Shown here: in pieces, positions 37,987 through 48,920 of the stretch
Layout of the letters: each line of letters opens with the position of its first letter
How positions within the stretch are numbered: the stretch's first letter is position 1
Source: Acinetobacter apis
GTDB taxonomy: Bacteria; Pseudomonadota; Gammaproteobacteria; Pseudomonadales; Moraxellaceae
Direction of reading: 5' to 3'
Length of the DNA: 64,000 nt
NCBI RefSeq assembly: GCF_900197575.1
Contig: NZ_FZLN01000004.1
Span: 92,574-156,573, forward strand
Made by a program: the position numbers and the translations under genes
Notes under the pieces: generated by a model
What the model saw: only the letters and a program-made list of their open reading frames with translations
What the model was told of the DNA's origin: nothing
Database searches by the model: none

Positions 37987-39288
37987 TTAGTGTTCAAGCG
38001 ATTCTAAACGAATTCGAATCACTTCGCCATGTGTTGCAGGCAAAGCTTGAATTTTTGCAATGGCTTCATCCATTTTTGATTCAACAATTGGATCAGTCAT
38101 GATCACAATAGGAATGCGGTTTTTCAAGCGCGGTTGCTGCAAGATGGCATCGATACTAATCCCTAAATGGCTTAAAATCGTGGTGACATCTGCAAGTACA
38201 CCCGTTAAGTCTTCGACATTGATACGTAAATAATAACCGCTAGTAATTTCTTGACGCGGTAAAATTGGAATATCTTTGAGTGATTCAAATGCAAGCTGAG
38301 GAATAGTACCTGAACCATCTTCGGTATATGAAATATCACGCACTAAATCAATGATATCGGCAACTGCTGCAGATGCTGTTGGACCACCGCCTGCACCTGG
38401 ACCATAATACATGGTTTGACCAACAGCACTTGCATTAACAGCAATCGCATTTTGTACGCCATTCACATTAGCAAGTGGTTGCTCTTTTGGAATTAAAGTT
38501 GGATGAACACGAAGTTCAATGCCTTTTTCAGCACGACGAGCAATACCTAAGTGTTTAATACGAAAGCCAAGTTCTTCTGCATATTGCACATCTTGTGCAG
38601 TAATTTTACTAATCCCTTCGGTATAAACTTTATCAAATTGCAGTGGAATACCAAAAGCAATTGAAGCTAAGAGGGTGAGCTTATGTGCAGCATCAATGCC
38701 TTCAACATCAAATGTTGGGTCTGCTTCAGCATAGCCCAGTTCTTGCGCTTCTTTGAGCACATCTTCAAATGGACGGCCTTTTTCACGCATTTCAGTTAAA
38801 ATAAAATTGCCTGTGCCATTAATAATGCCGGCTAACCAATTAATACGGTTAGCAGCCAAACCTTCACGCATTACTTTAATAATTGGAATACCACCTGCCA
38901 CAGCAGCTTCATATGCAATTTGTACAACATGTTGATCTGCTAGAGTAAACAGTTCATTGCCGTGTTCAGCGAGTAGGGCTTTGTTTGCCGTAACCACTTG
39001 TTTGCCATGCTTAATGGCTTCAATAATAATATCTTTTGCAGGATGTAGCCCACCGATCAGTTCAACCACAATATCAACATCAGGTTGACGAACGATTTCT
39101 AATAAATTATCGCTTTGCTGAATACCTTCTAAATTTAAATCAGGGCGTGGACGGCGTGTTCCGACGTGGGTAATTTGAATTTCTCGACCTGTGCGGCGTT
39201 TTATTTCTGTGGCATTTTCTTGTAATAATTGAAGTACTCCACCACCAACAGTACCAAGGCCAAGAATGGCCAAACGAACAGGTTTCAC
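37987..39288 (-). CDS. hom: Homoserine dehydrogenase
   Basis: A 433-residue enzyme with the NAD(P) fold (LAILGLGTVGGGVLQLL), the catalytic region KVMREGLAANRINWLAGIINGTGN and a C-terminal ACT domain (RINVEDLTGVLADVTTILSHLGISI) for threonine feedback. I take GTG 39288, seven bases after GGAG; the longer frame to 39369 is not conserved. It forms a unit with thrC downstream and follows dsbC at 99 bases. Confidence 0.93.
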   Translation of the reverse strand: MKPVRLAILGLGTVGGGVLQLLQENATEIKRRTGREIQITHVGTRRPRPDLNLEGIQQSDNLLEIVRQPDVDIVVELIGGLHPAKDIIIEAIKHGKQVVTANKALLAEHGNELFTLADQHVVQIAYEAAVAGGIPIIKVMREGLAANRINWLAGIINGTGNFILTEMREKGRPFEDVLKEAQELGYAEADPTFDVEGIDAAHKLTLLASIAFGIPLQFDKVYTEGISKITAQDVQYAEELGFRIKHLGIARRAEKGIELRVHPTLIPKEQPLANVNGVQNAIAVNASAVGQTMYYGPGAGGGPTASAAVADIIDLVRDISYTEDGSGTIPQLAFESLKDIPILPRQEITSGYYLRINVEDLTGVLADVTTILSHLGISIDAILQQPRLKNRIPIVIMTDPIVESKMDEAIAKIQALPATHGEVIRIRLESLEH

Positions 39289-39387
39289 GTTACGCTCCAA
39301 AATTAATCTAACGATTGATTCTAGATCATAGCTAAAAAAAGAGCAGAGGTGTAGGTGAAGATCGTGCAATCTTCACCTATTTTTGAA

Positions 39388-40203
39388 TTATTTTGCTAAG
39401 CGTTTGACAATATCGCCCACTGGTAAGTAGCCACCTAAGTATTGTCCATCTTGATTGTAGATGGCAGGCGTACCATTTACACCAACGTTAATACCCAATA
39501 AATATTGGTCTTTAACTGGGTTTTGACATTGTGCAGGTGCAATTGCATCGCCTTTAACCGCAGCGGCAAATGCAGCTTTACGGTCTTTGCTACACCATAT
39601 GCTTTCCATGGTTGGCATGAATTGTTCGCCACGTGGCCATGCGATATAACGAACTTCAATGCCTTGGGCATTAATTTCAGGAATTGATTCATGCAATTTA
39701 TGGCAGTATGGGCAACTGGCATCAGTAAACACATAAATGACGTGTTGTGTTTTACCCACTGCAGGATAAACAATCAGATCTTTGACATTCAGTGCTGCAA
39801 AATGTTTTTTGTTTTCGGCAGCTTGTAAGTTTTCACCAACGTTATATAGCTGTTTGTCGCCTAAACGTAAAATATCGCCTTGGAATACATATTTGCCATC
39901 AGCAGTGGCATAAATTGAAGGCATACCTTGTAAATTCACCCAATAAATATTGGGAACTTCGGTTTTTTTAATATCCGTGACTTTAATATTAATATTGGCT
40001 TTTTGCAGCTGTTCTTGGAACGTTGTCATTAAACGTTGCTTTTCGTTGCGCTCTAAAATTGGAGACGCTTCGCCAGTTGCAGGTGTTGTGGCGGTAAGTG
40101 CAGCATTTTTTTGTTGTTCTGATTTTTCTTTCGAACAGCCAGAAAATAAAGCAGCCATAGAAAGTGCACAAACAAGTACTGTTTTGTGAGAAGAAAAGGC
40201 CAT
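39388..40203 (-). CDS. dsbC: DsbC-like thiol:disulfide isomerase, possible lipoprotein
   Basis: A 271-residue protein with an N-terminal dimerisation domain (about 55-125) and a thioredoxin domain holding the redox pair C164PYC167. The signal peptide ends in ALFSGC23, so the mature form may be lipid-anchored in the outer membrane, unlike E. coli DsbC, which is soluble. It shuffles wrong disulfides in secreted proteins. It lies upstream of hom on the same strand; a link between the two functions is not obvious. Confidence 0.9.
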   Translation of the reverse strand: MAFSSHKTVLVCALSMAALFSGCSKEKSEQQKNAALTATTPATGEASPILERNEKQRLMTTFQEQLQKANINIKVTDIKKTEVPNIYWVNLQGMPSIYATADGKYVFQGDILRLGDKQLYNVGENLQAAENKKHFAALNVKDLIVYPAVGKTQHVIYVFTDASCPYCHKLHESIPEINAQGIEVRYIAWPRGEQFMPTMESIWCSKDRKAAFAAAVKGDAIAPAQCQNPVKDQYLLGINVGVNGTPAIYNQDGQYLGGYLPVGDIVKRLAK

Positions 40204-40315
40204 AAAAACCCCTTAACGAATGAGTGATCGGGAAATAATGGATGTTAGCATAACAAAAAATGCATCAAGCCGTGTTGAATTTCATGTGTAACTCTGCAAA
40301 CAGCATCAAGCCAGC

Positions 40316-41236
40316 TTAGCCTCTTGGGTGAAATTGCGCATGTAATTGCTGTAATCGAATTTGTGCTACATGAGTATAAATTTGTGTGGTAGACAAATCA
40401 CTGTGTCCAAGTAACATTTGTACCACCCTTAAATCTGCACCATGATTAATTAAATGTGTTGCAAAGGCATGACGAAGGGTATGTGGCGACAGTTCTGCGG
40501 TAATATTGGCTTGAAGTGCATATTTTTTGATGGCATACCAAAAATTTTGTCGGCTCATCAATCCGCCATGTTGCGTTAAAAATACATAATCAATGGTTGA
40601 ACGATATAAATGTGGTCTTGCTTCATTTAAGTATTTCTCAAGCCACATAATCGACGTTTGTCCCAATGGCACTAAACGTTCTTTATTGCCTTTGCCTAAA
40701 ATACGTAAATAACCTTGTTTTAAATTTAAAAGCTCAATTCGCAGTTGAATCAGTTCTGTCACGCGAAGTCCACAGGCATATAAAACCTCTAACATGGCTC
40801 GATCTCGTAAACCAAGTGGGGTGGTCAGGTCAGGTGCATGAATTAAGGCGACAACATCAGCTTCACTTAAATCTTTGGGGAGGTTTCGTCCGAGTTTGGG
40901 GGTTTTATAAGAAGCAAGTGGATTATCGGTTCTTAATTTTTGTTCACGGAGAAATTTAAAAAAAGAACGCAGTGCTGACATCATTCGTGCAATTGAGCGC
41001 GGGCTTTTTTCTTGCTGATTCAATTTAATCAGTATGTCAGAGATATGCTCTTTGTTCCATGACGGCAGAGGGTCATGCTGTAGTTGTGCACATTGAATTA
41101 AATCTGATAAATAGGCATTTCGTGTATGTGCACTGACGGTTTGAGAGATTAAATAATCACGATAAGCAATTAAAAATGTATATTGCTTTGGAATATTGAT
41201 AGGTGCAGGAATACGCGGTTTTTTGTTATTCATCAT
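40316..41236 (-). CDS. xerD: XerD tyrosine recombinase
   Basis: About 306 residues with a core-binding N-terminal domain and a catalytic domain holding the Arg of CGLRVTELIQL, the Lys in LGKGNKERLVPL, His-x-x-Arg in SPHTLRHAFATHL, the His of LGHSDLSTTQ and the nucleophile Tyr in IYTHV. XerD with XerC resolves chromosome dimers at dif. Start at ATG 41236 (next ATG 41233); a longer frame to 41281 adds hydrophobic residues not typical of the family. Confidence 0.93.
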   Translation of the reverse strand: MMNNKKPRIPAPINIPKQYTFLIAYRDYLISQTVSAHTRNAYLSDLIQCAQLQHDPLPSWNKEHISDILIKLNQQEKSPRSIARMMSALRSFFKFLREQKLRTDNPLASYKTPKLGRNLPKDLSEADVVALIHAPDLTTPLGLRDRAMLEVLYACGLRVTELIQLRIELLNLKQGYLRILGKGNKERLVPLGQTSIMWLEKYLNEARPHLYRSTIDYVFLTQHGGLMSRQNFWYAIKKYALQANITAELSPHTLRHAFATHLINHGADLRVVQMLLGHSDLSTTQIYTHVAQIRLQQLHAQFHPRG

Positions 41237-41321
41237 ATTAAACGAGATAAATAAGAATGAATTTAATAGATTATTCAGCAAAAGTCGAACAAGGATTCAC
41301 TTTTACATACATTTCGATTGT

Positions 41322-41340
41322 GTAAATTATTATCATTTAT
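41322..41340 (+). promoter_or_regulatory. Fur-box candidate upstream of chromosomal feoA
   Basis: The stretch gtaaattattatcatttat shares the GATAAT/ATTATC-type hexamers of the 19-bp Fur consensus, best over ttattatcatt. It is 37 bases before the feoA start, where Fur would repress in iron-rich cells. The match is partial. Confidence 0.4.
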
Positions 41341-41376
41341 GTTTATAATCAAGGAAACGTTTTAGGGATTGATACA

Positions 41377-41640
41377 GTGCTATTATCAGAGTTAAAAGTC
41401 AAGCAAGCTGCTGTTATTAAAAAAGTTAATAGTCAGTCTTCGGCTGAAACACAAAGTGATTTGATTGCAAGCCGACTCGAGACTTTAGGTTTTATTCCTG
41501 GCGCAACAGTCAAAGTGATTGCGCGCGGTATTTTTGGGGGCGATCCGATGTTGATTCAAATAGGATTTACTCGTTTTGCACTGAGAAAAGCGGAATCTGA
41601 AAAGATTGAGATTATGCTTGAACAAGGATCAATTGCATGA
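41377..41640 (+). CDS. feoA: FeoA, chromosomal copy
   Basis: An 87-residue SH3-like partner of FeoB, starting at GTG 41377 after taggga. The RLETLGFIPGATVKVIARGIFGGDPMLIQIGFTRFALRK core is typical. Its stop overlaps the feoB start by 4 bases, and a Fur-box candidate lies upstream. Confidence 0.92.
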   Translation: MLLSELKVKQAAVIKKVNSQSSAETQSDLIASRLETLGFIPGATVKVIARGIFGGDPMLIQIGFTRFALRKAESEKIEIMLEQGSIA

Positions 41641-43481
41641 GTGGTGAATTACGTATTGCACTCATCGGCAATCCGAACTGTGGTAAGACCTCTGTATTTA
41701 ACCAATTGACAGGAACACGGCAAAAAGTAGGTAACTATGCTGGGGTAACCGTTGAACGTAAAGTTGGCTTTTTTAATTTACCTTCGGGTGATCGTGTTCG
41801 TGTTTTAGATTTACCAGGAACCTATAGTTTAAATGCCACCAGCTTAGATGAAGCGGTGACCCGTGACGTATGCTTGGGAAAAATTGAAGAAGAAGCACAG
41901 CAAGATGCATTTTTATGTATTGTTGATGCGACCAATTTAAGTTTACATTTGGGCCTAGTGCTTGAAGTGATTCAGCTTGGACGCCCTATTTTACTTGTAT
42001 TGAATATGATGGATGAAGCACGCCGCCGTGGTATTCAAATCAATGCACAAAAGCTCTCTGAGCGTTTGGGCGTCACTGTGATTGAAAGCGTAGCAAAAAA
42101 TACAGCAGGTGTTGAAACGCTTGTTAAAGCACTGGAACAAAAACGCTTTTCAGTGGCAGATTCAACACGCTCTACAGCATCACATCAACATGTACAGTCG
42201 ATTGTCAATGATGTTGTGATTTATGCAGATCAAGAAGATAAACGTACTGAAGTCCTAGATCGAATTTTTCTTCATCCTGTATTGGGTTTAATCACGCTGA
42301 CCTTGTTAATGTTTGTGGTTTTCCAAGCTGTATTTACTTGGGCAGAACCCTTTAAAGCGGTGATTGAAGGGGTATTTGAATGGGTAGGTGGTCAAGCTGG
42401 TGCATTCATTACTCATCCAATGCTGCATAGCCTAGTAGTCGACGGTATTATTACTGGTGCAGGCAGTGTGGTGGTATTTTTGCCACAGATTTTGATTCTA
42501 TTCTTTTTTATTTTGATTTTAGAAGAAACTGGATATTTACCCCGTGCAGCATTCTTGCTTGATAAGCTCATGTATAAAGCGGGATTAAGTGGTCGTGCAT
42601 TTATTCCGCTGTTATCCAGCTTTGCCTGTGCTGTACCCGGTATTATGGCCACCCGAAGTATTAGTGACTCAAGAGACCGCTTAGCAACGATTTTGGTTGC
42701 TCCTCTCATGACATGTTCAGCGCGGTTACCTGTATATGCATTATTAATTTCAGCATTTATTCCAAACCATCAAGTATTTGGATTTTTAAGTTTACAAGGT
42801 TTGGTGTTACTTGCGCTGTATATGGCAGGGATTGTGAGTGCACTTATTGTTGCGTCTATTATCAAATTGTTTCGTAAAGATAAATCGCAATATTCATTAC
42901 TCATGGAATTACCAAGTTATCGCTTACCTAATTTAAAAAGTGTAGCGATTGGTTTATTAGACCGCGGTAAAATTTTCTTAAAGCGTGTGGGCGGAATTAT
43001 TTTTGCGCTATCTATTTTGCTGTGGTTTTTAAGTACATTTCCGCAGCCACCGGAAAATGCGACCATGCCGGCAATTGACTATAGTTTTGCCGGGCAATTG
43101 GGGCACTTTATTCAACCTCTGTTTGCGCCCATTGGTTTTACTTGGCAGATCTGTGTTGCATTAATTCCTGCCATGGCAGCACGTGAAGTGGTGGTGGCAG
43201 CACTTGGAACAGTGTATGCCTTATCAGGTGCTGACGATGATGCAGTGGCGCAAGGCTTAACGCATTTAATTAGCTCGCCAGGGTCTGGGTGGTCTGTTGC
43301 AACAGGGCTCTCGCTTTTGGTATGGTTTATTTATGCACCACACTGTATCTCGACATTAGCAACTGTTCGCCGTGAAACAGGTTCATGGAAAATGGTTGCC
43401 TTTATGACAATTTATTTGTTTGGATTGGCGTATTTTTCAGCCTTCTTAACTTATCAAATTGCCTCACATTATTTTGGCTAA
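41637..43481 (+). CDS. feoB: FeoB ferrous iron transporter, chromosomal copy
   Basis: A 614-residue FeoB with the G domain (P-loop GNPNCGKT at residues 11-18, DLPGTYSL, NMMDE) and a membrane part with the Gate motifs SFACAVPGIMATR and PAMAAREVV. It imports Fe(II). It forms an operon with feoA and the small Cys-rich protein after it. A paralogue with the same domain plan is in the island at 9032-10870. Confidence 0.95.
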   Translation: MSGELRIALIGNPNCGKTSVFNQLTGTRQKVGNYAGVTVERKVGFFNLPSGDRVRVLDLPGTYSLNATSLDEAVTRDVCLGKIEEEAQQDAFLCIVDATNLSLHLGLVLEVIQLGRPILLVLNMMDEARRRGIQINAQKLSERLGVTVIESVAKNTAGVETLVKALEQKRFSVADSTRSTASHQHVQSIVNDVVIYADQEDKRTEVLDRIFLHPVLGLITLTLLMFVVFQAVFTWAEPFKAVIEGVFEWVGGQAGAFITHPMLHSLVVDGIITGAGSVVVFLPQILILFFFILILEETGYLPRAAFLLDKLMYKAGLSGRAFIPLLSSFACAVPGIMATRSISDSRDRLATILVAPLMTCSARLPVYALLISAFIPNHQVFGFLSLQGLVLLALYMAGIVSALIVASIIKLFRKDKSQYSLLMELPSYRLPNLKSVAIGLLDRGKIFLKRVGGIIFALSILLWFLSTFPQPPENATMPAIDYSFAGQLGHFIQPLFAPIGFTWQICVALIPAMAAREVVVAALGTVYALSGADDDAVAQGLTHLISSPGSGWSVATGLSLLVWFIYAPHCISTLATVRRETGSWKMVAFMTIYLFGLAYFSAFLTYQIASHYFG

Positions 43482-43496
43482 ATGAAGGAGGCTAAA

Positions 43497-43763
43497 ATGA
43501 TCGAAGTGATTATTATTGCAGCATTGGTCATTTGGAGTGCATTGTATACATTCAAAAATGTATTTCCAAAATCTTCAGCACGTGTATTTACAGCACTGGC
43601 ACAATTTGCAGAGCAACGCGGATTTCAAAAGTTGGCTGTTAAATTGCGCCCTGTTGCAGCAGCAGGCTGTGGCGGTGGCTGTGGTTGTGGGCCGAGTGCA
43701 TCAACAAAAAAATCAGAGTCACCTGCTTCATCCGATGTGGTGAAAGCAGTGAAGTGGAAATAA
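43497..43763 (+). CDS. Small FeoB-associated Cys-rich membrane protein
   Basis: An 88-residue protein with one N-terminal membrane helix (MIEVIIIAALVIWSALYTF), a basic helix, and a C-terminal cysteine cluster (AAGCGGGCGCGPS). ATG 43497 follows a strong gaaggagg site; an in-frame ATG at 43482 overlaps that site. Similar short proteins follow feoB in many bacteria and occupy the FeoC position, though FeoC itself is a winged helix. A role in iron handling by the cysteines is inferred. Confidence 0.8.
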   Translation: MIEVIIIAALVIWSALYTFKNVFPKSSARVFTALAQFAEQRGFQKLAVKLRPVAAAGCGGGCGCGPSASTKKSESPASSDVVKAVKWK

Positions 43764-43774
43764 ACCATAAAACG

Positions 43775-43814
43775 TTCACGTAAAAGCCGCCTGAAAAGGC
43801 GGCTTTTACGTGAA
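43775..43814. terminator. Perfect 17-bp hairpin after the feo operon
   Basis: ttcacgtaaaagccgcc (43775-43791) pairs in full with ggcggcttttacgtgaa (43798-43814) around a 6-base loop. The T-run is short and lies inside the stem, so it may act as a terminator or as a transcript-end stabiliser between feo and murD. Confidence 0.65.
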
Positions 43815-43906
43815 TAACACAAAAAAATAAAGCCGACTGTCATCTTATAAAAGTAATCCGAAAAACAAAATGCTAACATCAACCACGAAAAATAATCAGT
43901 TGGTGA

Positions 43907-45265
<1,359 letters not shown>

Positions 45266-45267
45266 CG

Positions 45268-46491
45268 ATGATCAATAAAAAAAATGGTGCCATAGTCGCC
45301 AATAAAACTGATTCAATCTCTAAAATCAATGCAGTGTATGACAAGATTGCAAACAGCTTGCCTGCAGAAATTACAGCAAGAAATGTGTTGGTGTTTTGCG
45401 TCTTTGCACTGTTAATTATTGGCTCAGTCATGGTGGCATCTGCTTCCATGCCTTATGCTGCAACCATGCAAAATGATCCATTTTATTTCATTGAACGACA
45501 TGCCATTTCAATTGTTGTCGCAATGATTGCAGCTTTTGTAGTGTCAAAGTTTGCTTTAGAAATATGGTTTAAAAATATTTTCTTATTTTGGATTTTTACC
45601 ATTGGTTTATTACTTCTTACGCTTGTAATAGGTACAGAAGTCAATGGCGCAAGGCGATGGATACGGCTTGCATTTTTTACGTTACAGCCTGCAGAAGTTG
45701 CAAAAATGGTGATGGCTATTTTTACAGCAGACTATGTGGTGAGACGTGCAAGTGAAGTCCGCCAAAGCGGTTGGGTTGGGTTGTCACGTTTAGCCTTGGT
45801 TATGTTTGTATCTATTATTCTTATTATTTTAGAGCCTGACTTTGGGTCTACAGCCGTGATTGTCATGATGATGGTAGGTGTGTTTTTCTTGGCAGGCGCA
45901 CCCATTAAGCAGTTCATTGTGATGGGCGGTGTGATTGCCATGGCATTGGTTTCATTGATTGTTTTTGAGCCTTACCGTTTAGAGCGGTTAACCTCTTTTG
46001 CCAATCCGTGGGCAGACCCATTGGGTACAGGCTACCAATTGTCGAATGCATTGATGGCATTTGGACAAGGGGAGTGGTTTGGTGTGGGCTTGGGGCATAG
46101 CATGCAAAAAATGTCTTATTTACCTGAAGCACATACCGACTTCATGCTTGCTATTTTAGGTGAGGAGTTTGGTTTTTTTGGTATTGTCACTGTGCTGAGC
46201 CTTGAGTTTATGATGTTGGCATGCTGTATTAAAATTGGCTATCGTGCTTTAAAAAATAACTATTTAAGAGCAGGTTATTTAGCATATGGCATCAGTTTTA
46301 TCTTTTTAATGCAAATTTTGGTCAATGCCGGAATGAACATGGGGATGTTACCCACCAAAGGTTTGACTTTGCCTTTTATCAGTTATGGTGGATCATCACT
46401 GATGATGTGTGCAGTGATGATTACATTGGTATTAAAGGTTGATGCTTCAACCAAAGCAGAAAACCCTGATCAAGAATTGTCTAACTTTTAG
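45268..46491 (+). CDS. ftsW: FtsW, SEDS-family septal peptidoglycan polymerase
   Basis: A 407-residue membrane protein with about ten membrane segments. GARRWIRLAFFTLQPAEVAK, the catalytic Asp segment ILEPDFGSTAV, and NAGMNMGMLPTKGLTLPFISYGGSS are SEDS signatures. A soluble N-terminal tail of about 45 residues fits FtsW. With FtsI it makes septal wall. It is coupled to murD and meets gluQ tail to tail with a 4-base overlap. Confidence 0.93.
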   Translation: MINKKNGAIVANKTDSISKINAVYDKIANSLPAEITARNVLVFCVFALLIIGSVMVASASMPYAATMQNDPFYFIERHAISIVVAMIAAFVVSKFALEIWFKNIFLFWIFTIGLLLLTLVIGTEVNGARRWIRLAFFTLQPAEVAKMVMAIFTADYVVRRASEVRQSGWVGLSRLALVMFVSIILIILEPDFGSTAVIVMMMVGVFFLAGAPIKQFIVMGGVIAMALVSLIVFEPYRLERLTSFANPWADPLGTGYQLSNALMAFGQGEWFGVGLGHSMQKMSYLPEAHTDFMLAILGEEFGFFGIVTVLSLEFMMLACCIKIGYRALKNNYLRAGYLAYGISFIFLMQILVNAGMNMGMLPTKGLTLPFISYGGSSLMMCAVMITLVLKVDASTKAENPDQELSNF

Positions 46492-47375
46492 CGGTAAATT
46501 GCATCTAATGTGAGCTGCTGCGGAATGGCTTTAAAATCCCATGCTGCAACGGCTTGCTTAAGCATCAAGTGTGGTGAGTTCAGCTCAATAGACGGTTGAC
46601 CTAAGGCAGACAGAGCATGAGCTAAAAGCTGAGGGGCTTGTTTGACATCAAGTGCTTCAGCCATATTCTGTTTTGAAAGCTTTTGACCATGCTCATTCAT
46701 TGCAAGCGGCAAGTGCATATAATTTAATTGCGGATATTTTAAGCATTGCCCAAGCCAAATTTGTCGCTGCGTGTTATCCAGCAAATCTGCACCTCGGACC
46801 ACATGGGTAATGCCTTGTAAGTAATCATCTACCACTACAGCAAGCTGATAATTGATAATGCCATCGCGTCTGAGCAAGACAAAATCACCCAAATCATGCT
46901 GTAAGTTGCTGCATTGAAGACCTTGTAATTGGTCATGAAAACAAATCAGTTGATCTTCGACTTTCAAACGAATTGCTTGATTTGCAAAGCCAAGGTTGAG
47001 ATGGCGACAGTGACCTGCATAGATGGCATTTGAACCTAACATTTTTCGCGTGCATTGACAGGCATAGACCAAGCCTTGCTGCTGTAACGTATGGATGACT
47101 TGATGGTAAATATCAAGGCGGTCTTTTTGAAATAGAATGTCACCATCAATTTCAAATTCAAAAGCATCAAGACAATCAAGAATATGGCATTCGCTGTTGG
47201 GATAAATACGAGGAATATCTGTATCTTCAATCCGAACTAACCATTGGCCATGCTGAGACTTTGCTTCACAGTAACTTGCAACTGCTGTGATCAGTGAGCC
47301 AAAATGCAAAGGGCCGGTTGGCGAGGGCGCGAACCGACCGATATACTGTGACGATGGTGAAAAGGGTTCACCCAT
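46488..47375 (-). CDS. gluQ: Glutamyl-Q tRNA(Asp) synthetase
   Basis: A 295-residue shortened glutamyl-tRNA synthetase lacking the anticodon domain. The HIGH-type motif is FAPSPTGPLHFGSL and the KMSKS-type motif KLSKQNM. It puts glutamate on the queuosine base of tRNA(Asp). It follows dksA after 3 bases, the usual dksA-gluQ order in gammaproteobacteria. Confidence 0.93.
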   Translation of the reverse strand: MGEPFSPSSQYIGRFAPSPTGPLHFGSLITAVASYCEAKSQHGQWLVRIEDTDIPRIYPNSECHILDCLDAFEFEIDGDILFQKDRLDIYHQVIHTLQQQGLVYACQCTRKMLGSNAIYAGHCRHLNLGFANQAIRLKVEDQLICFHDQLQGLQCSNLQHDLGDFVLLRRDGIINYQLAVVVDDYLQGITHVVRGADLLDNTQRQIWLGQCLKYPQLNYMHLPLAMNEHGQKLSKQNMAEALDVKQAPQLLAHALSALGQPSIELNSPHLMLKQAVAAWDFKAIPQQLTLDAIYR

Positions 47376-47378
47376 CGA

Positions 47379-47909
47379 TTAACCTTTATTTTGTTTTTCT
47401 TTAATTTCAGCCAATGTTTTGCAATCAATACATAACGTTGCTGTTGGACGTGCTTCTAAACGGCGTAAACCGATATCAATACCACATGTTTCACAAAAGC
47501 CATAATCCACATTTTTAATTGCTTCTAATGACTGTTCGATTTTGCGAATCAGACGGCGTTCACGGTCACGTGTTCTCAGTTCAATTGCAAATTCTTCTTC
47601 TTGCGTCGCCCGATCGTTTACATCAGGTAATGCACTTGACTCATCTTGCATGGTGCTGAGCGTACGATCAACTTCAGACATTAAGTCATTTTTCCAAGCC
47701 ACAAGAATTTTTCTGAAGTGTTCAAGCTGCTCATCAGACATGTACTCTTCATTTTTCTTTGGTTCATACGGCGCAAAACCAAAAAGACTTGCTGTTGAGC
47801 CAGGATTATCAATCGTTTTAGGCTTTGTCTTGCGACCACGTTTCGGTGCTTCGCCGTCAGGACTATTGGTTTGTTCATCTAAGACTTGGTTTAGAGTATC
47901 ATTCGCCAT
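47379..47909 (-). CDS. dksA: DksA, RNA polymerase-binding stringent response factor
   Basis: A 176-residue protein with a low-complexity N-terminal tail (to about 55), the coiled-coil hairpin with ALPDVNDRATQEEE at its tip, and the four-Cys zinc finger CETCG … CIDC. DksA acts with ppGpp at ribosomal and amino-acid promoters. The start at ATG 47909 (MANDTLNQ) lies 8 bases after GAGGAA; the ATG three codons upstream abuts that site. Confidence 0.94.
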   Translation of the reverse strand: MANDTLNQVLDEQTNSPDGEAPKRGRKTKPKTIDNPGSTASLFGFAPYEPKKNEEYMSDEQLEHFRKILVAWKNDLMSEVDRTLSTMQDESSALPDVNDRATQEEEFAIELRTRDRERRLIRKIEQSLEAIKNVDYGFCETCGIDIGLRRLEARPTATLCIDCKTLAEIKEKQNKG

Positions 47910-48119
47910 ACAGGGCATTCCTCATCATATACGTCAAAGCTACGTATGTATTACGGTGATATGCAGGTTTTTTATTATGTACCCTTGAAATGCAACCACC
48001 TGCAAGGGCTCGTCATCATAAAGACTTTTTGTCAAGTTGGATAGTCTTTATGTGAATAATATGGACTAACTCCATATATATGGCGAATTAAATTAATATA
48101 AATAGATAAAAATTAAAAG

Positions 48120-48893
48120 TTAATAGCCACAAATATTCAAATTTATTTTTTCTATCATAGATTCAACTCGAAAAATTTCAGTTTCTAAGCGCCCATCATC
48201 ATATAAATTGAGGAGTCGATAGCCCGGTGTATCTTCATCTAAAGCGAAATCTTGACTTAATGGTTTAAATTGCACACACGTTGAAGGTACAGAAAAAATC
48301 GGAATATGCTTGAAATAAATCTCTGCTTCTTGATGTACATGACCATGAATTACAGCTTTCACATTCGGATATTTACACAAAATATTCATCAATTGATCAG
48401 TATTTTTTAAGCAGTGTTGATCAATCCATGCTGATTTCATTTCTAAAGGATGATGGTGACAACCAATTAAGATATGTTGATCTTGATGTTGTTTGAGTGC
48501 TTGTTCTAAATGATTTAATTGTTCTTCATCAATTAATCCATCTACTTTTCCAACCACTGCGCTGTCTAATAAAATGACACACCAACGGTCAAGAGAAATG
48601 ACTGACAACTTACTTTTTTGTGGGTAAGGAAAACAGCTTGGATCATCATGATTCCCCGGAGTTTGATAAAAGGGAATATTTAAGCTGCCCATATAGTTTA
48701 AATAGCGCTGATAAGTGACAGGTTTTGGAACTTGTGCAACATCCCCAGTATGTAAAATCGTATCAATATGTTGGTGGCGTGACAAAATTTCATCAATAAT
48801 TTGATGGAACGTACGTTCAGGATTGAGTTCAATAAAATTCTTATCAGGCAGATCCATCAGGTGAGTATCACTAATTTGAACAATCGTTTTCAT
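48120..48893 (-). CDS. cpdA: cAMP phosphodiesterase, metallophosphoesterase (CpdA)
   Basis: A 257-residue calcineurin-like phosphoesterase with all metal motifs in order: DTHL, HTGDVAQ, PGNHDDP, GCHHHPLE and HGHVHQ. Class III enzymes of this type break down cyclic AMP. It follows nudF on the same strand, as in E. coli, which supports cpdA. Confidence 0.88.
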   Translation of the reverse strand: MKTIVQISDTHLMDLPDKNFIELNPERTFHQIIDEILSRHQHIDTILHTGDVAQVPKPVTYQRYLNYMGSLNIPFYQTPGNHDDPSCFPYPQKSKLSVISLDRWCVILLDSAVVGKVDGLIDEEQLNHLEQALKQHQDQHILIGCHHHPLEMKSAWIDQHCLKNTDQLMNILCKYPNVKAVIHGHVHQEAEIYFKHIPIFSVPSTCVQFKPLSQDFALDEDTPGYRLLNLYDDGRLETEIFRVESMIEKINLNICGY

Positions 48894-48920
48894 AAGATCT
48901 AACTCTTTTAAATAGAGAAA

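Noticed and set aside
39289..39369. Longer start of hom
   Set aside because: GTG 39288 has GGAG at good spacing and matches the usual length of 433 residues.
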